DNA from: Salmonirosea aquatica
Lineage (GTDB): Bacteria > Bacteroidota > Bacteroidia > Cytophagales > Spirosomataceae
Assembly: GCF_009296315.1 (NCBI RefSeq)
Contig: NZ_WHLY01000002.1
Coordinates: 2,480,001-2,544,000, forward strand
Direction of reading: 5' to 3'
DNA length: 64,000 nucleotides
Positions 35,993 through 45,397 of this stretch are shown here, piece by piece. The position numbers and the translations under genes were made by a program. The notes beneath the pieces are model-generated. The model worked only from the letters and a program-made list of their open reading frames with translations. It did no database searches and was not told where the DNA came from. Position 1 is the stretch's first letter. The number at the start of each line of letters is the position of its first letter.

Positions 35993-37573
35993 ATGTTAAA
36001 TAAAACCAAAACCCTCCCACTAAAACCTGCGCTATCCATTGCCGCGCTGACCCTACTCTTCTCCTGCGGCAGCGATAACCCCGCCATTCTTTCGGAGCAA
36101 AGCCTGATTCCCCTGCCGGTGACCGTCACAGCTTCTGATAGCCTGTTTGAGTTGACGGAGAATACCGACATCTACGTTCCTCAGAATTCGGAAGAAGTCA
36201 AAGGGATTGGCCAGTACCTGGCCGATAAATTAAATCCGTCCACCGGGCTGGGCATGGAAGTAAAGCCCACGGATGCAGCTCCGGCCGCGGGCAATATGTA
36301 TCTCGCCCTTACCGAAGCCGATACCACCTTAGGTGACGAAGGCTACGAACTGGCCATATCGACTACCGGGGTAAAACTCACAGCCCACCAGCCGGCCGGA
36401 CTTTTCCGGGGCATTCAGACCCTGAGACAGGCCCTGCCGGCCGATGTCGAAAAATCGGACAAGCAATCGGGTTCCTGGAAAATACCGACAGGTACCATCC
36501 GCGATTACCCTACCTATGCATATCGGGGCGCGATGCTGGACGTGGCCCGACATTTTTTCAGTGTCGAGGACGTGAAACGCTACATCGACCTGATTGCCGC
36601 CTACAAGATGAATGCACTACACCTGCATCTTTCGGATGATCAGGGTTGGCGGATCGAGATAAAATCCTGGCCTAAGCTTACCTCCTTAGGCAGCAAGAGC
36701 GAAGTAGGGGGCGGCGAAGGCGGCTTCTACACACAGGAACAATACAAAGACATTGTGAAGTACGCCCAGGAGCGGTACATCATGATCATCCCCGAAATTG
36801 ACATGCCGGGACACACCAATGCCGCACTGTCCTCCTACCCCGAGCTGAATTGCAACGAAAAAGATCCGAACCCAAAGCCCTATACAGGTATCGAAGTGGG
36901 ATTCAGCACGCTGTGTACCAGCAAGGAAATTACCTATAAGTTTGTGGATGACGTGGTTCGTGAGTTGGCTGAAATGACGCCGGGGCCCTACCTGCACATG
37001 GGTGGCGACGAGTCGCACGTGACACCTATGGAAGATTACATTCCGTTTGTGAACCGGGTACAGGACATCGTGCAGTCGCACGGCAAGCAGATGATCGGCT
37101 GGGACGAAGTCACTAACGCCAGTCTGAAGCCTACCTCCGTGGCCCAGTACTGGGCCAAAGCCGAGTATGCGCAGTCAGCCGCTAAGCAAGGTGCGAAGGT
37201 GATTGTATCGCCCGCGAAAAAAGCGTATTTGGATATGCAGTATGACTCCACATCGAAGTACGGTCTGCACTGGGCTGCCTATATTGAACTCGATAGTGCC
37301 TATAACTGGGAGCCCTCCACCATGGTACCGGGCGTGACCAGCACTAATATCCTGGGTATCGAGGCCCCCATCTGGACCGAAACTATCGACAACATGGAAG
37401 CACTGGAATACATGGCTTTTCCGCGCCTGCCGGGCTTAGCTGAGATCGGCTGGTCGCCCAAATCGGTACGTAACTGGGAAGGGTACCGTACCCGACTGGG
37501 CAAGCACGGAAAGCGCATGGAAGCGATGGGGATTGATTATTATCCCTCTAAGCAGGTCGATTGGGGGAAGTAG
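35993..37573 (+). CDS. GH20 beta-N-acetylhexosaminidase, lipoprotein
   Basis: Start chosen at ATG 35993 (526 residues); an earlier in-frame TTG at 35963 overlaps the probable promoter. The lipobox is LLFSC with Cys25. The N-terminal ~170 residues are the GH20b domain; the GH20 barrel begins at YRGAMLDVARHFF, with LHLHLSDDQGWRIEI and the catalytic pair Asp339-Glu340 in HMGGDESHV. The enzyme removes terminal N-acetylglucosamine or -galactosamine from chitin fragments, peptidoglycan or glycans through a substrate-assisted mechanism. A strong terminator follows. No neighbouring glycan-uptake genes, so the natural glycan is unknown. Confidence 0.95.
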   Translation: MLNKTKTLPLKPALSIAALTLLFSCGSDNPAILSEQSLIPLPVTVTASDSLFELTENTDIYVPQNSEEVKGIGQYLADKLNPSTGLGMEVKPTDAAPAAGNMYLALTEADTTLGDEGYELAISTTGVKLTAHQPAGLFRGIQTLRQALPADVEKSDKQSGSWKIPTGTIRDYPTYAYRGAMLDVARHFFSVEDVKRYIDLIAAYKMNALHLHLSDDQGWRIEIKSWPKLTSLGSKSEVGGGEGGFYTQEQYKDIVKYAQERYIMIIPEIDMPGHTNAALSSYPELNCNEKDPNPKPYTGIEVGFSTLCTSKEITYKFVDDVVRELAEMTPGPYLHMGGDESHVTPMEDYIPFVNRVQDIVQSHGKQMIGWDEVTNASLKPTSVAQYWAKAEYAQSAAKQGAKVIVSPAKKAYLDMQYDSTSKYGLHWAAYIELDSAYNWEPSTMVPGVTSTNILGIEAPIWTETIDNMEALEYMAFPRLPGLAEIGWSPKSVRNWEGYRTRLGKHGKRMEAMGIDYYPSKQVDWGK

Positions 37574-37590
37574 GGTAAATGCTTTTAAGT

Positions 37591-37627
37591 AAAAAGAGTT
37601 AGCCTCCACAAGGGGCTAACTCTTTTT
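37591..37627 (+). terminator. intrinsic terminator after the GH20 gene
   Basis: Arms AAAAAGAGTTAGCC (37591-37604) and GGCTAACTCTTTTT (37614-37627) around a 9-nt loop, with further T's after the stem. Confidence 0.9.
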
Positions 37628-37674
37628 TTGTGGTTGCGGGTGGAATTTCAGTTGAAAATAACGGGGGTACCTTG

Positions 37675-37691
37675 ACGGACTGGAAGTCCGT
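37675..37691. repeat. single REP-like hairpin ACGGACT-GGA-AGTCCGT
   Basis: A perfect 7-bp stem with a GGA triloop, the same geometry as the GCTTC-GGA-GAAGC copies 2.3 kb upstream but with a different stem. Flanked by GGTAC on the left and ACC on the right. Confidence 0.6.
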
Positions 37692-37716
37692 ACCACAGCA
37701 TAGTGTTACTTTTCGT

Positions 37717-38613
37717 TCAGGATGAGGGGTACCCCCCCTTGGAGCCACCCATGATAACGATCTTGGAGTTGGGCGACTTGGCCAGTTCTTTCTGGGCGTT
37801 GATCATCTCGTATTGTAGCTGCCGGTCGGTCAGGCTGCTGGCGATGATGGTCTGATAGTCCGAGATACCCTTGGCCTCTACGCGCTTCCGCTCGGCCTCC
37901 TGTTTTTCTTTCTGCAACACAAATTCCATCTTTTGGGCATCCTGTTCGGCGTTGATTTTAGACTCAATGGTTTTCTTGACCGATTCCGGTAGATCAATAT
38001 TCCGGATCAGGAGTTGTTCGAGAATCAGTCCCCGGTCTTTGAAATCCTTATCAATGGTTTTGTAGATCCGGTCCTGGAACTCATCGCGTTTTTTGGAATA
38101 AAGCGAAACCGCATCATAATACACGGCGTTGTCGCGGATACGGGTACGGGCCAGGGGGCGCACAATCTTGTCCTTGTAGTCACGCCCAATCTCTTTGTAA
38201 ATGTTGGGCGCAGAGGTAGGTAGAATTTTATAAAGTACCGTAAGATCGATCACCACTTCAAGCCCATCAGCCGACAGCACACGGATGGCGTCGTCACCCG
38301 ACTGATCGCCTTCGGCGGTAGTAGCCGACATGGTGTAATTTTGGGTTTTGGTGTCGAATACAACAACCTCAACCAAGGGGTTAACGAAGTTCAGGCCGGT
38401 TTCAAGTACATTGGAACTCACCTTTCCAAAGAGCGATTGCACGCCGACAGTACCCGCGTCGATTTGCCGGATGCTGGCGGTAAGTGCGCCCACCAAGGCA
38501 ATGACAATGCCGATGATTTTGACGGGGCGTGAATACCGGGAAACGGGAAGGGAAGGGGTATTGATGGCAAAGCCCGCCACTACTAGCAGCAGACCGATGA
38601 CTATGAAAAACAT
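37717..38613 (-). CDS. prohibitin-family (SPFH/band 7) membrane protein, C-terminus altered by probable one-base frameshift
   Basis: This is a 298-residue protein with two N-terminal membrane helices (about 2-20 and 32-50), an SPFH domain (about 50-220) and a long Lys/Glu-rich helix (about 220-290). Prohibitin-like scaffolds form ring assemblies in the inner membrane and modulate proteases. The written frame ends GGSKGGYPSS. Adding one C to the seven-C run at 37732-37738 gives instead GGVPLILNEK with a stop at 37706-37708, which matches the conserved prohibitin ending G-x-P-L-I-L-N. The true C-terminus is therefore probably the restored one. Confidence 0.9.
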   Translation of the reverse strand: MFFIVIGLLLVVAGFAINTPSLPVSRYSRPVKIIGIVIALVGALTASIRQIDAGTVGVQSLFGKVSSNVLETGLNFVNPLVEVVVFDTKTQNYTMSATTAEGDQSGDDAIRVLSADGLEVVIDLTVLYKILPTSAPNIYKEIGRDYKDKIVRPLARTRIRDNAVYYDAVSLYSKKRDEFQDRIYKTIDKDFKDRGLILEQLLIRNIDLPESVKKTIESKINAEQDAQKMEFVLQKEKQEAERKRVEAKGISDYQTIIASSLTDRQLQYEMINAQKELAKSPNSKIVIMGGSKGGYPSS

Positions 38614-38808
38614 ACGTTTGAAGGGTTAATTGGATAGATAGGAAGGGAGGCTTTTCGGTCAAATACTGGTTTCCGTAGCCCTCACTTTGGCAAACTCTTG
38701 CACGGGTAATTTACGAAGAATAGCCGACCTTTCCCGAAGGGGCGGGATAAACGGCCCTCCTGCTCCATCAGGTACCTTTTTCAAGTTATCAGTTACAGCC
38801 CTGCTCCC

Positions 38809-40254
38809 TCATTCCCAACCGCCACCCAAGGCCCGGTACAGGTTCACCAGCGTAATGAACCGCTGTTGCTGAATGGTGGTCTGGTCTAATTCGGCGGCCA
38901 GTACCGAACGCTGGGCGGTGATTACCTCAAGATAGTTAGCATAGCCCGCCAGAAACAGATCGTTGGAAATGGATACCCCTTGCTGCAAAGTAGTGGTTTC
39001 CTGCTCTTTAAGGTCTACTATTTTTTTCAGGTTATCCATGGTCCGCATACTGAGCGCTGCTTCCTGGAAGGCGTTAATGACCGCCTTGTTGTAAGCGAAG
39101 AGGGCTTCGGTAGCCTGAGCCTGCGATCGCCTCTGACCGGCTTTCAGGGTTTTGCGGTTCAGGATGGGAGCCGTTACGCCCCCCAGCAACCCAAACGCCA
39201 GTGAGGCCGGCGAAAACAGCACTGAGCCGCGGAAAGCATGCAGCCCCAGGTAGGGGGTGATATTGAGCGATGGTAGGAAATCCAGTCGGGCCGCTTGCAA
39301 ATCTGCCTCGTAGGCCTTCAGCTCTAGTTCGGCCTGTTGCACGTCGGGCCGTCGCCGGAGCATCTGGGCGGGTACCCCTACCCCTATCTGATCAGGGAAA
39401 GTCTGACGCAGAATTGGATTGCCCCGCGTAATGGGTTGGCTGAAGCGCCCCAGCAGCAGGTTTATGCGATTTTCGACTTCCAGGATTTGCTGTTGAATCT
39501 GAATGTCCAGCGCCTGAGTATTCAGAAGCTGCGCGGCGAACTGCCGCACGGCCAACTCATTGGCCCGGCCCGCGTCTTTCTGAATCTCGATGGTTTCGAC
39601 GGCCTTGTTCTGCAGATCTTCGTTGCTCCTGATTATTTCCAACTGATTGTCCAGCGTGAGCAGTTGGTAGTATAGGCGGGCCACCTCGGCGACCAGATTG
39701 GTCACCACCAGTTGTTGTGCTTTTTCAGTTGCCAGGAACCGCAGGTACGCCCCCTTGCGCCGGGTACGTAATTTGCCCCAGATATCTACCTCCCACGAAC
39801 TCCGGACTCCCAGAAAATAATCGGGAAGTGGGTTTGACATCTTTTGGTCAGGCTCGATGTTATCCGAGAAATTGGTATCATAATTTCCTACCCCGTCGGA
39901 GGTATACTTGCCGAAGCGCCGAACGCCACCCGAAGCTTCCGCGCTCACGCTGGGTAGCAGGGTACCTTCACGCTCCAATACACTGGCGCGCGCGATTTCG
40001 ATCCGCTGGATGGCCATGGCAATATCCGGATTCCGCAGAAGGGCCGTATCGATCAAAGCCGCCAGGTTGGGATCGGTAAAAAATTCCCGGATCGGCAGGG
40101 TACCGATGCTGGTGCTGTCAACTCGTTCCAGAAAGGTACGCGGTGCCTGCAAAGACACTTTGGGAGGAAGAGGAGTCATTACCTTGCAGCCGTAAAGCGC
40201 GCTTAGCAATAATCCCGCGAGGAATCTATTTAAATATTTTAAAGGTAGGTCCAT
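38809..40254 (-). CDS. RND efflux outer-membrane lipoprotein (OprM/TolC family)
   Basis: This is a 481-residue lipoprotein (lipobox LYGC) with the two OEP repeats of OprM/NodT-type channels: SVSAEASGGVRRF and YFLGVRSSWEVDIWGKLR in the first half, LLRRRPDVQQAELELKAYEADL-type motif and PSLNITPYLGL in the second. It is the outer-membrane duct of the tripartite pump encoded by the two genes upstream; 13 bp separate it from the permease gene. The C-terminus ends after the second coiled-coil as in the family. Confidence 0.93.
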   Translation of the reverse strand: MDLPLKYLNRFLAGLLLSALYGCKVMTPLPPKVSLQAPRTFLERVDSTSIGTLPIREFFTDPNLAALIDTALLRNPDIAMAIQRIEIARASVLEREGTLLPSVSAEASGGVRRFGKYTSDGVGNYDTNFSDNIEPDQKMSNPLPDYFLGVRSSWEVDIWGKLRTRRKGAYLRFLATEKAQQLVVTNLVAEVARLYYQLLTLDNQLEIIRSNEDLQNKAVETIEIQKDAGRANELAVRQFAAQLLNTQALDIQIQQQILEVENRINLLLGRFSQPITRGNPILRQTFPDQIGVGVPAQMLRRRPDVQQAELELKAYEADLQAARLDFLPSLNITPYLGLHAFRGSVLFSPASLAFGLLGGVTAPILNRKTLKAGQRRSQAQATEALFAYNKAVINAFQEAALSMRTMDNLKKIVDLKEQETTTLQQGVSISNDLFLAGYANYLEVITAQRSVLAAELDQTTIQQQRFITLVNLYRALGGGWE

Positions 40255-40267
40255 TGCTTGCTTTCAA

Positions 40268-43200
40268 TTAATCCATTAAACTCGCTTCGACGGGCTCGGG
40301 GGTCTGGGTGGCTTCGGTTTTCTTTCTCCGCTCGGTAATACTGGCAAAAAGAACGTAGAGACCCGGAATCAGAATCACCCCGAACAAGGTACCAATGAGC
40401 ATTCCTCCCGCCGCTGAGGTACCGATGGAGCGGTTGCCCAGGGCGCCTGCCCCGGAAGCGATACAGAGTGGAATCAACCCCGCAATGAAAGCAAAAGAGG
40501 TCATCAGGATGGGCCGAAGACGCTCGGTAGCCCCCTCCATGGCCGCCTGGAGTACCGATAGTCCTTCTTTTTGGCGCAGAATGGCGTATTCCACGATCAG
40601 AATGGCGTTTTTCCCCAAGAGCCCGATGAGCATGACCAGCGATACCTGCGCATAGATATTATTTTCCAGTCCCATGAGTTTGAGGGCCAGAAAAGCCCCG
40701 AAAATCCCGGTCGGGAGTGAAAGCAGCACGGGCAAAGGCAGCAGGAAACTTTCGTACTGGGCCGCCAACAACAGATACACAAACACCAAACAGACCAGGA
40801 AAATGTAAAAGGCCTGGTCGCCCGACAGGATTTCTTCGCGCGTCATGCCCGACCATTCGTAAGTATAGCCTTTGGGCAGTTTTTGGGCGGCTACCTCTTC
40901 CACCGCCCGGATGGCGTCGCCACTGCTGAAGCCCGGTGCGGGCTCTCCGTTGATCATCGCGGAGGTAAACATATTGTAGCGGGTCAATTGCTCTGGACCG
41001 TATACCCGCTCAAGCTGGGTAAAGGTAGCGAAGGGTACCATGTCGCCCCGGTTATTTTTGACGTACATTTTGGTGATATCCTCCGGATTGAGTCGATAAA
41101 GTGGATCTGCCTGTACCATCACTTTGTACATCTGCCCGAAGCGGATAAAGTTGGAGGCATAGTAGCTCCCGATCAAGGTTTGCAGGGTACTCATGGCATT
41201 TTCGACGGTCACGCCCTTTTTGGCAGCCATATCTTGGTCCATGTGGATGAGGTACTGCGGAAAACTCGCATCAAAACCCGTGAAGGCATTGGCAATGGCC
41301 GGTGTCGCGCGAAGGTTTTCGATAAACTCATTCGTGACGCGGGCCGTTTGCTGAAAATTGCCACTGCCGGTCTTGTCCAGTAGCCGTAACTCAAAACCAC
41401 TGGAATTACCAAAACCAGGCACGGTAGGTGGGGGAAAGTACTCGATGCTGGCGTCATACACGCTTTTTGTTTTTTCCTTCATAAGCGCAATCACGTCGTC
41501 CACCGACCGCTTGCGCTCATCCCAGGGCTTTAGGTTAATCATGCCCATGCCGTACGAGGCGCCGTCCGACTCGGTGAGTAGACTGTACCCCGAGAGGGTC
41601 GAAACCGACTCGACCTCTTCGATACTCTCGGCGGCTTCCTGGATAGCGTCTAGTACGGTTTCGGTTCGTTCTACGGTAGCCCCCACTGGCGTGGTCACAT
41701 TGACATACAGGACGCCCTGATCTTCTGTGGGGATAAAGCCCGAGGGAAGTACGGTGTTGATACCCCAGGTACCGACGCAAAAAACCACCAGAATCAGTAC
41801 CGTGACCAGACGTCGGCTGGCGATTACCCCGACCAACCCTTTGTAGCGACTGGCCACCGCTTCGTAGCCCCGGTTGAAAGCTCCGAAAAAGCGATCCAGC
41901 GGATTCAGTTTTTGCTTCTGCTCATGGTGGGTGTTTTTAAGTAGCAAAGCGCATAGAGCAGGGGTGAGTGTAAGGGCATTGATCCCCGAAATAACAATGG
42001 AGATGGCCAGCGTTAGGGAGAACTGCCGGTAAAAAACCCCTACTGGACCCGACATGAAAGCTACTGGAATGAACACTGCTGACATCACCAGCGTAATGGC
42101 TATGATGGCCCCGCTGATCTCCTTCATGGCCGCGAAGGTGGCTTCCCGAGCCGACATATGTTTCTCGGCCATCTTGGCGTGAACGGCCTCTACGACGACA
42201 ATGGCATTGTCTACCACGATTCCGATGGCCAGTACCAGGGCAAATAAGGTAAGCAGATTGATCGAGAAACCCAGCAGCTGCATAAACGCAAAGGTACCGA
42301 TCAGGGCCACGGGCACGGCCAGTGCCGGGATGAGCGTGGAACGGAAGTCCTGCAAAAACAGGTACACGATCAAAAATACCAGAATGAATGCCTCGAACAG
42401 CGTGCGTACCACCTCGTGGATGGATGCATCCAGAAAACGGGATACGTCGTACGAAACCGTGTAGGTCATGCCGGGGGGAAAGGATGTTTCTTTCAATTCG
42501 GCCACGCGCTTTTTGACATTGGCGATCACTTCGCGGGCGTTGGAGCCCGGACGCTGCTTAAGCATGATGGAGGCCGAAGGGCGGCCATCGGACTTAGAAG
42601 CCATGTCGTAATCCAGCGAGCCGAACTCAATGTAGGCGACATCCTTCAATTTCAGCATGGAGCCGTCGGCCTCGGCACGGATCACGATGTTCTCGTACTG
42701 CTGCGGCTCGAACATTTTTCCGGTGTAGCGCAACACGTACTGTAGGGGAGGCGATACTTTACCCGAACCTACCCCCGATTTTCCGGGAGCAGCTTCCACG
42801 TTTTGGGCGCGGATGGCGTCGATTATTTCGTCGGTGGATACCTTGTAGCTGACCATGCGGTCGGGCTTGAGCCACACGCGCATGGAATAGTCGCGGTGGC
42901 CCATGATTTCGGCGAAACCTACCCCGTCGATGCGCTTCAGCTCCGCCAGTACATTGATGTCGGCGAAGTTATAGACAAACTTCTCGCCGACCGTCGAGTC
43001 GGTGCTCATGATGTCGAGGTACATGAGCATACTATTTACCTCTTTTTCGGTAATGACCCCAGCCTTGATTACTTCCTCGGGTAGCTCATCGATAACCGAC
43101 TGCACGCGGTTCTGGACGTTCACCGCTGCAAGGTCAGGGTCGGTACCTACCTGAAAAAACACCGTGATGAGTGTCATGCCGCTGTTGGTGGATACCGAGG

Positions 43201-43435
43201 TCATATAGCTCATGCCCGGTACACCGTTGATGGCCCGCTCGAGCGGAGTCGCTACGGCTTTGGTACATACTTCGGCGTTTGCTCCGGTATAATTAGCTGT
43301 AACTGTGACCGAAGGAGGAACGATTTCGGGAAACTGCGTGATAGGAAGACCCGTTAAGGCCAGCCCCCCCAGGATCGTAATGACCAGCGAGATGACTAGT
43401 GAGAGGACAGGTCTCTTGATAAAGATGTCAAACAT
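40268..43435 (-). CDS. RND multidrug efflux permease, AcrB/HAE1 family
   Basis: This is a 1055-residue, 12-helix transporter opening FDIFIKRPVLSLVISLVI. Proton-relay residues are visible: the Asp of GIVVDNAIVVVE in helix 4 and the Lys of LIGLLGKNAILIVEYA in helix 10. Two large periplasmic loops follow helices 1 and 7. It exports lipophilic drugs, dyes or detergents using the proton gradient. It is the middle gene of an adaptor-permease-channel operon. No regulator is adjacent, and the substrate range cannot be read from sequence. Confidence 0.96.
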   Translation of the reverse strand: MFDIFIKRPVLSLVISLVITILGGLALTGLPITQFPEIVPPSVTVTANYTGANAEVCTKAVATPLERAINGVPGMSYMTSVSTNSGMTLITVFFQVGTDPDLAAVNVQNRVQSVIDELPEEVIKAGVITEKEVNSMLMYLDIMSTDSTVGEKFVYNFADINVLAELKRIDGVGFAEIMGHRDYSMRVWLKPDRMVSYKVSTDEIIDAIRAQNVEAAPGKSGVGSGKVSPPLQYVLRYTGKMFEPQQYENIVIRAEADGSMLKLKDVAYIEFGSLDYDMASKSDGRPSASIMLKQRPGSNAREVIANVKKRVAELKETSFPPGMTYTVSYDVSRFLDASIHEVVRTLFEAFILVFLIVYLFLQDFRSTLIPALAVPVALIGTFAFMQLLGFSINLLTLFALVLAIGIVVDNAIVVVEAVHAKMAEKHMSAREATFAAMKEISGAIIAITLVMSAVFIPVAFMSGPVGVFYRQFSLTLAISIVISGINALTLTPALCALLLKNTHHEQKQKLNPLDRFFGAFNRGYEAVASRYKGLVGVIASRRLVTVLILVVFCVGTWGINTVLPSGFIPTEDQGVLYVNVTTPVGATVERTETVLDAIQEAAESIEEVESVSTLSGYSLLTESDGASYGMGMINLKPWDERKRSVDDVIALMKEKTKSVYDASIEYFPPPTVPGFGNSSGFELRLLDKTGSGNFQQTARVTNEFIENLRATPAIANAFTGFDASFPQYLIHMDQDMAAKKGVTVENAMSTLQTLIGSYYASNFIRFGQMYKVMVQADPLYRLNPEDITKMYVKNNRGDMVPFATFTQLERVYGPEQLTRYNMFTSAMINGEPAPGFSSGDAIRAVEEVAAQKLPKGYTYEWSGMTREEILSGDQAFYIFLVCLVFVYLLLAAQYESFLLPLPVLLSLPTGIFGAFLALKLMGLENNIYAQVSLVMLIGLLGKNAILIVEYAILRQKEGLSVLQAAMEGATERLRPILMTSFAFIAGLIPLCIASGAGALGNRSIGTSAAGGMLIGTLFGVILIPGLYVLFASITERRKKTEATQTPEPVEASLMD

Positions 43436-43510
43436 TTAGCAAAGATTGGGTTTGTAAAGGACACGGGTTGCCGGACTTTGGTCTTTCAAGCGTCTGAACT
43501 GGAAAGTCAT

Positions 43511-44632
43511 CTAATCCAGCGTAGTAGGTTTCGGTTTGATCTTGACACCATCCTTAAGCGACTGGATACCTTCGTACACAATGCGATCACCTGCCTCGAT
43601 ACCCGATCGCACCAGGTAGTAGTTGGAAAAGCGTGACTTAGGCACAAAGCTGGTCATCTTCACATGATCAGTGCTGTCCACTACGTATACGTAGCTTTTG
43701 TCCTGAATCTCAAACACGGCTTTCTGGGGAATCAGAATGGCATCATCGACCGTATTGGTGAGCCGGATGGTACCCGACGAGCCGTGTTTCAACAGGTCGC
43801 CGGCATTGGGAAACTGGGCCCGAAAAGCAATGGAACCGGTACCTTCATCAAACTCACCTTCCATCGTCTGAATTTGGCCCTTGGCCGGAAAAGGCGAGCC
43901 GTCTGCCAGCTCAAGCTCCACCACACCGCTTTGCCCACCCGCATTTTCGCGTTGCGCTTTGATATATTCCAGGTATTCATTCTCCGATACATTGAAGTAC
44001 ACGTACACCTTCCGGGTATCCGAAACGGACGTCAGCAGGGTACCTTCATCGATGAGGCTACCCGCTTTATAGGGAATACGGTTGATGATACCATCGAAGG
44101 GGGCTTTGATGCGGGTACGGGCCAGGTGAATGGCTGCATTGGTCTGCGCCGAGCGTGCTTCTTCAATTTTGGCCTGAGCCGCCAACAGGCGTGCCTCCGC
44201 TACCTCCCACTCGATCTTGGAAATGATTTTCTTATCGACCAGCATTTTGAGGCGACTCACTTCCAACTCGGCGGCTTTGGCTTCGGCAATGGCGCTCTGC
44301 AGATTGGCCTTAGCGCGGGCACGCTCCGCTTCGTACTCCTCGTCGTTGATTCTGAACAGGGTTTGGCCCTTTTTGACTTTCTGACCTTCATCCACATAAA
44401 TTTCTTCCAGGTACCCTTTCACCCGAGCGTAAATTTCCACATTCTGTAGGGCATTAATGTCGCCCACGTATTCACGGTGCAGATCTGTGGTCTGGGCGGT
44501 CAAGTCGATTACAGGCAGTTCCTGAATGGTGGACTTGGAAAAATCTTTGGTGGCGTTTTCTTTGCTGTTGGCTGTACAACCCATCATTAGTACACCCAGC
44601 AGCAGCGCTGTATAACGAGACAGTGATTCCAT
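43511..44632 (-). CDS. RND efflux periplasmic adaptor (membrane fusion protein)
   Basis: This is a 373-residue lipoprotein (lipobox MMGC near residue 19). Lipoyl half-motifs flank a coiled hairpin (YARVKGYLEEIYVDEGQKVKKGQTLFRI and IKAPFDGIINRIPYKAGSLI), followed by a beta-barrel domain and the segment RSGIEAGDRIVYEGIQSLKDG near the end. It joins the permease to the outer-membrane channel. It is the first gene of the operon; its promoter must lie in the AT-rich stretch just upstream. Confidence 0.94.
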   Translation of the reverse strand: MESLSRYTALLLGVLMMGCTANSKENATKDFSKSTIQELPVIDLTAQTTDLHREYVGDINALQNVEIYARVKGYLEEIYVDEGQKVKKGQTLFRINDEEYEAERARAKANLQSAIAEAKAAELEVSRLKMLVDKKIISKIEWEVAEARLLAAQAKIEEARSAQTNAAIHLARTRIKAPFDGIINRIPYKAGSLIDEGTLLTSVSDTRKVYVYFNVSENEYLEYIKAQRENAGGQSGVVELELADGSPFPAKGQIQTMEGEFDEGTGSIAFRAQFPNAGDLLKHGSSGTIRLTNTVDDAILIPQKAVFEIQDKSYVYVVDSTDHVKMTSFVPKSRFSNYYLVRSGIEAGDRIVYEGIQSLKDGVKIKPKPTTLD

Positions 44633-44832
44633 ATAAGTAGTTGATTTTTAGTATTTTAAAATAATTTATAGTAGTTTCTTACTGCTATTTTGGTTGTATT
44701 CGAAGGCGGTCGTTCTGGAACGAGTGAAGAAAAAAAATATATTGTATCTTTTGACAACTTACTCATTTGACACAAAAGAATAGGGCCCTGATTGTTTCCA
44801 ATCGGTGCATAAGCCTCATTAAAACAGAGAAA

Positions 44833-45198
44833 TCAAGCGAGCTTTGGAGGAGGTATAGTTAATTGCCTGAAAAAATTGTACCACTGTTGCGATAGTGGGC
44901 ACAGAATACCTCTCCCCTGAACGATCCAGTCATACTTCACCGCTATTTGCAATCCCGCCTCCGACGGGATATTGTCTTCAGTATCAGCCAACCCATCGGG
45001 CAGTTCCCTATCCACCCACTGCTGGCCCCTCAGGCTGAGTGTATTCGTTTCAAAAAGGGATGATTTATTCGTAGAGTAGTGTGAGGGTACCTCGGAAGAA
45101 CAGGCCTTTAAAAATGGAATAGTACTATTTGAAGCAAACGAGGAGAACACGGCCTGTTGGAACAGAAGAACTAGGAAGAACAAGCGGATCACTTTCAT
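44833..45198 (-). CDS. small secreted hypothetical protein
   Basis: This 121-residue frame begins with a convincing Sec signal (RLFFLVLLFQQAVFSSFAS). The mature part of about 97 residues has two or three Cys, low similarity to anything I recognise, and a C-terminal PPPKLA. It is alone between the RND operon and nuoM with ~200 bp on each side. Coding is likely from the signal peptide and open frame, but the function is unknown. Confidence 0.6.
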   Translation of the reverse strand: MKVIRLFFLVLLFQQAVFSSFASNSTIPFLKACSSEVPSHYSTNKSSLFETNTLSLRGQQWVDRELPDGLADTEDNIPSEAGLQIAVKYDWIVQGRGILCPLSQQWYNFFRQLTIPPPKLA

Positions 45199-45397
45199 CG
45201 TCGGACAGAGCTAATCTTTTCCTGAAAAGAATCCACAGGGAAAATTATTTCAGGGCTCCTTTTATTTTTCAGAAAGACTAATATAAACAACGATTAGCAA
45301 TAGGAAAAAGAAATCCCGCCGGAACTAAGAAACTTATTTTAAAATAGTAGAATAGTACTATATAAAACTAAATTGCACTCTCTGCCCCCTTAGTAAA

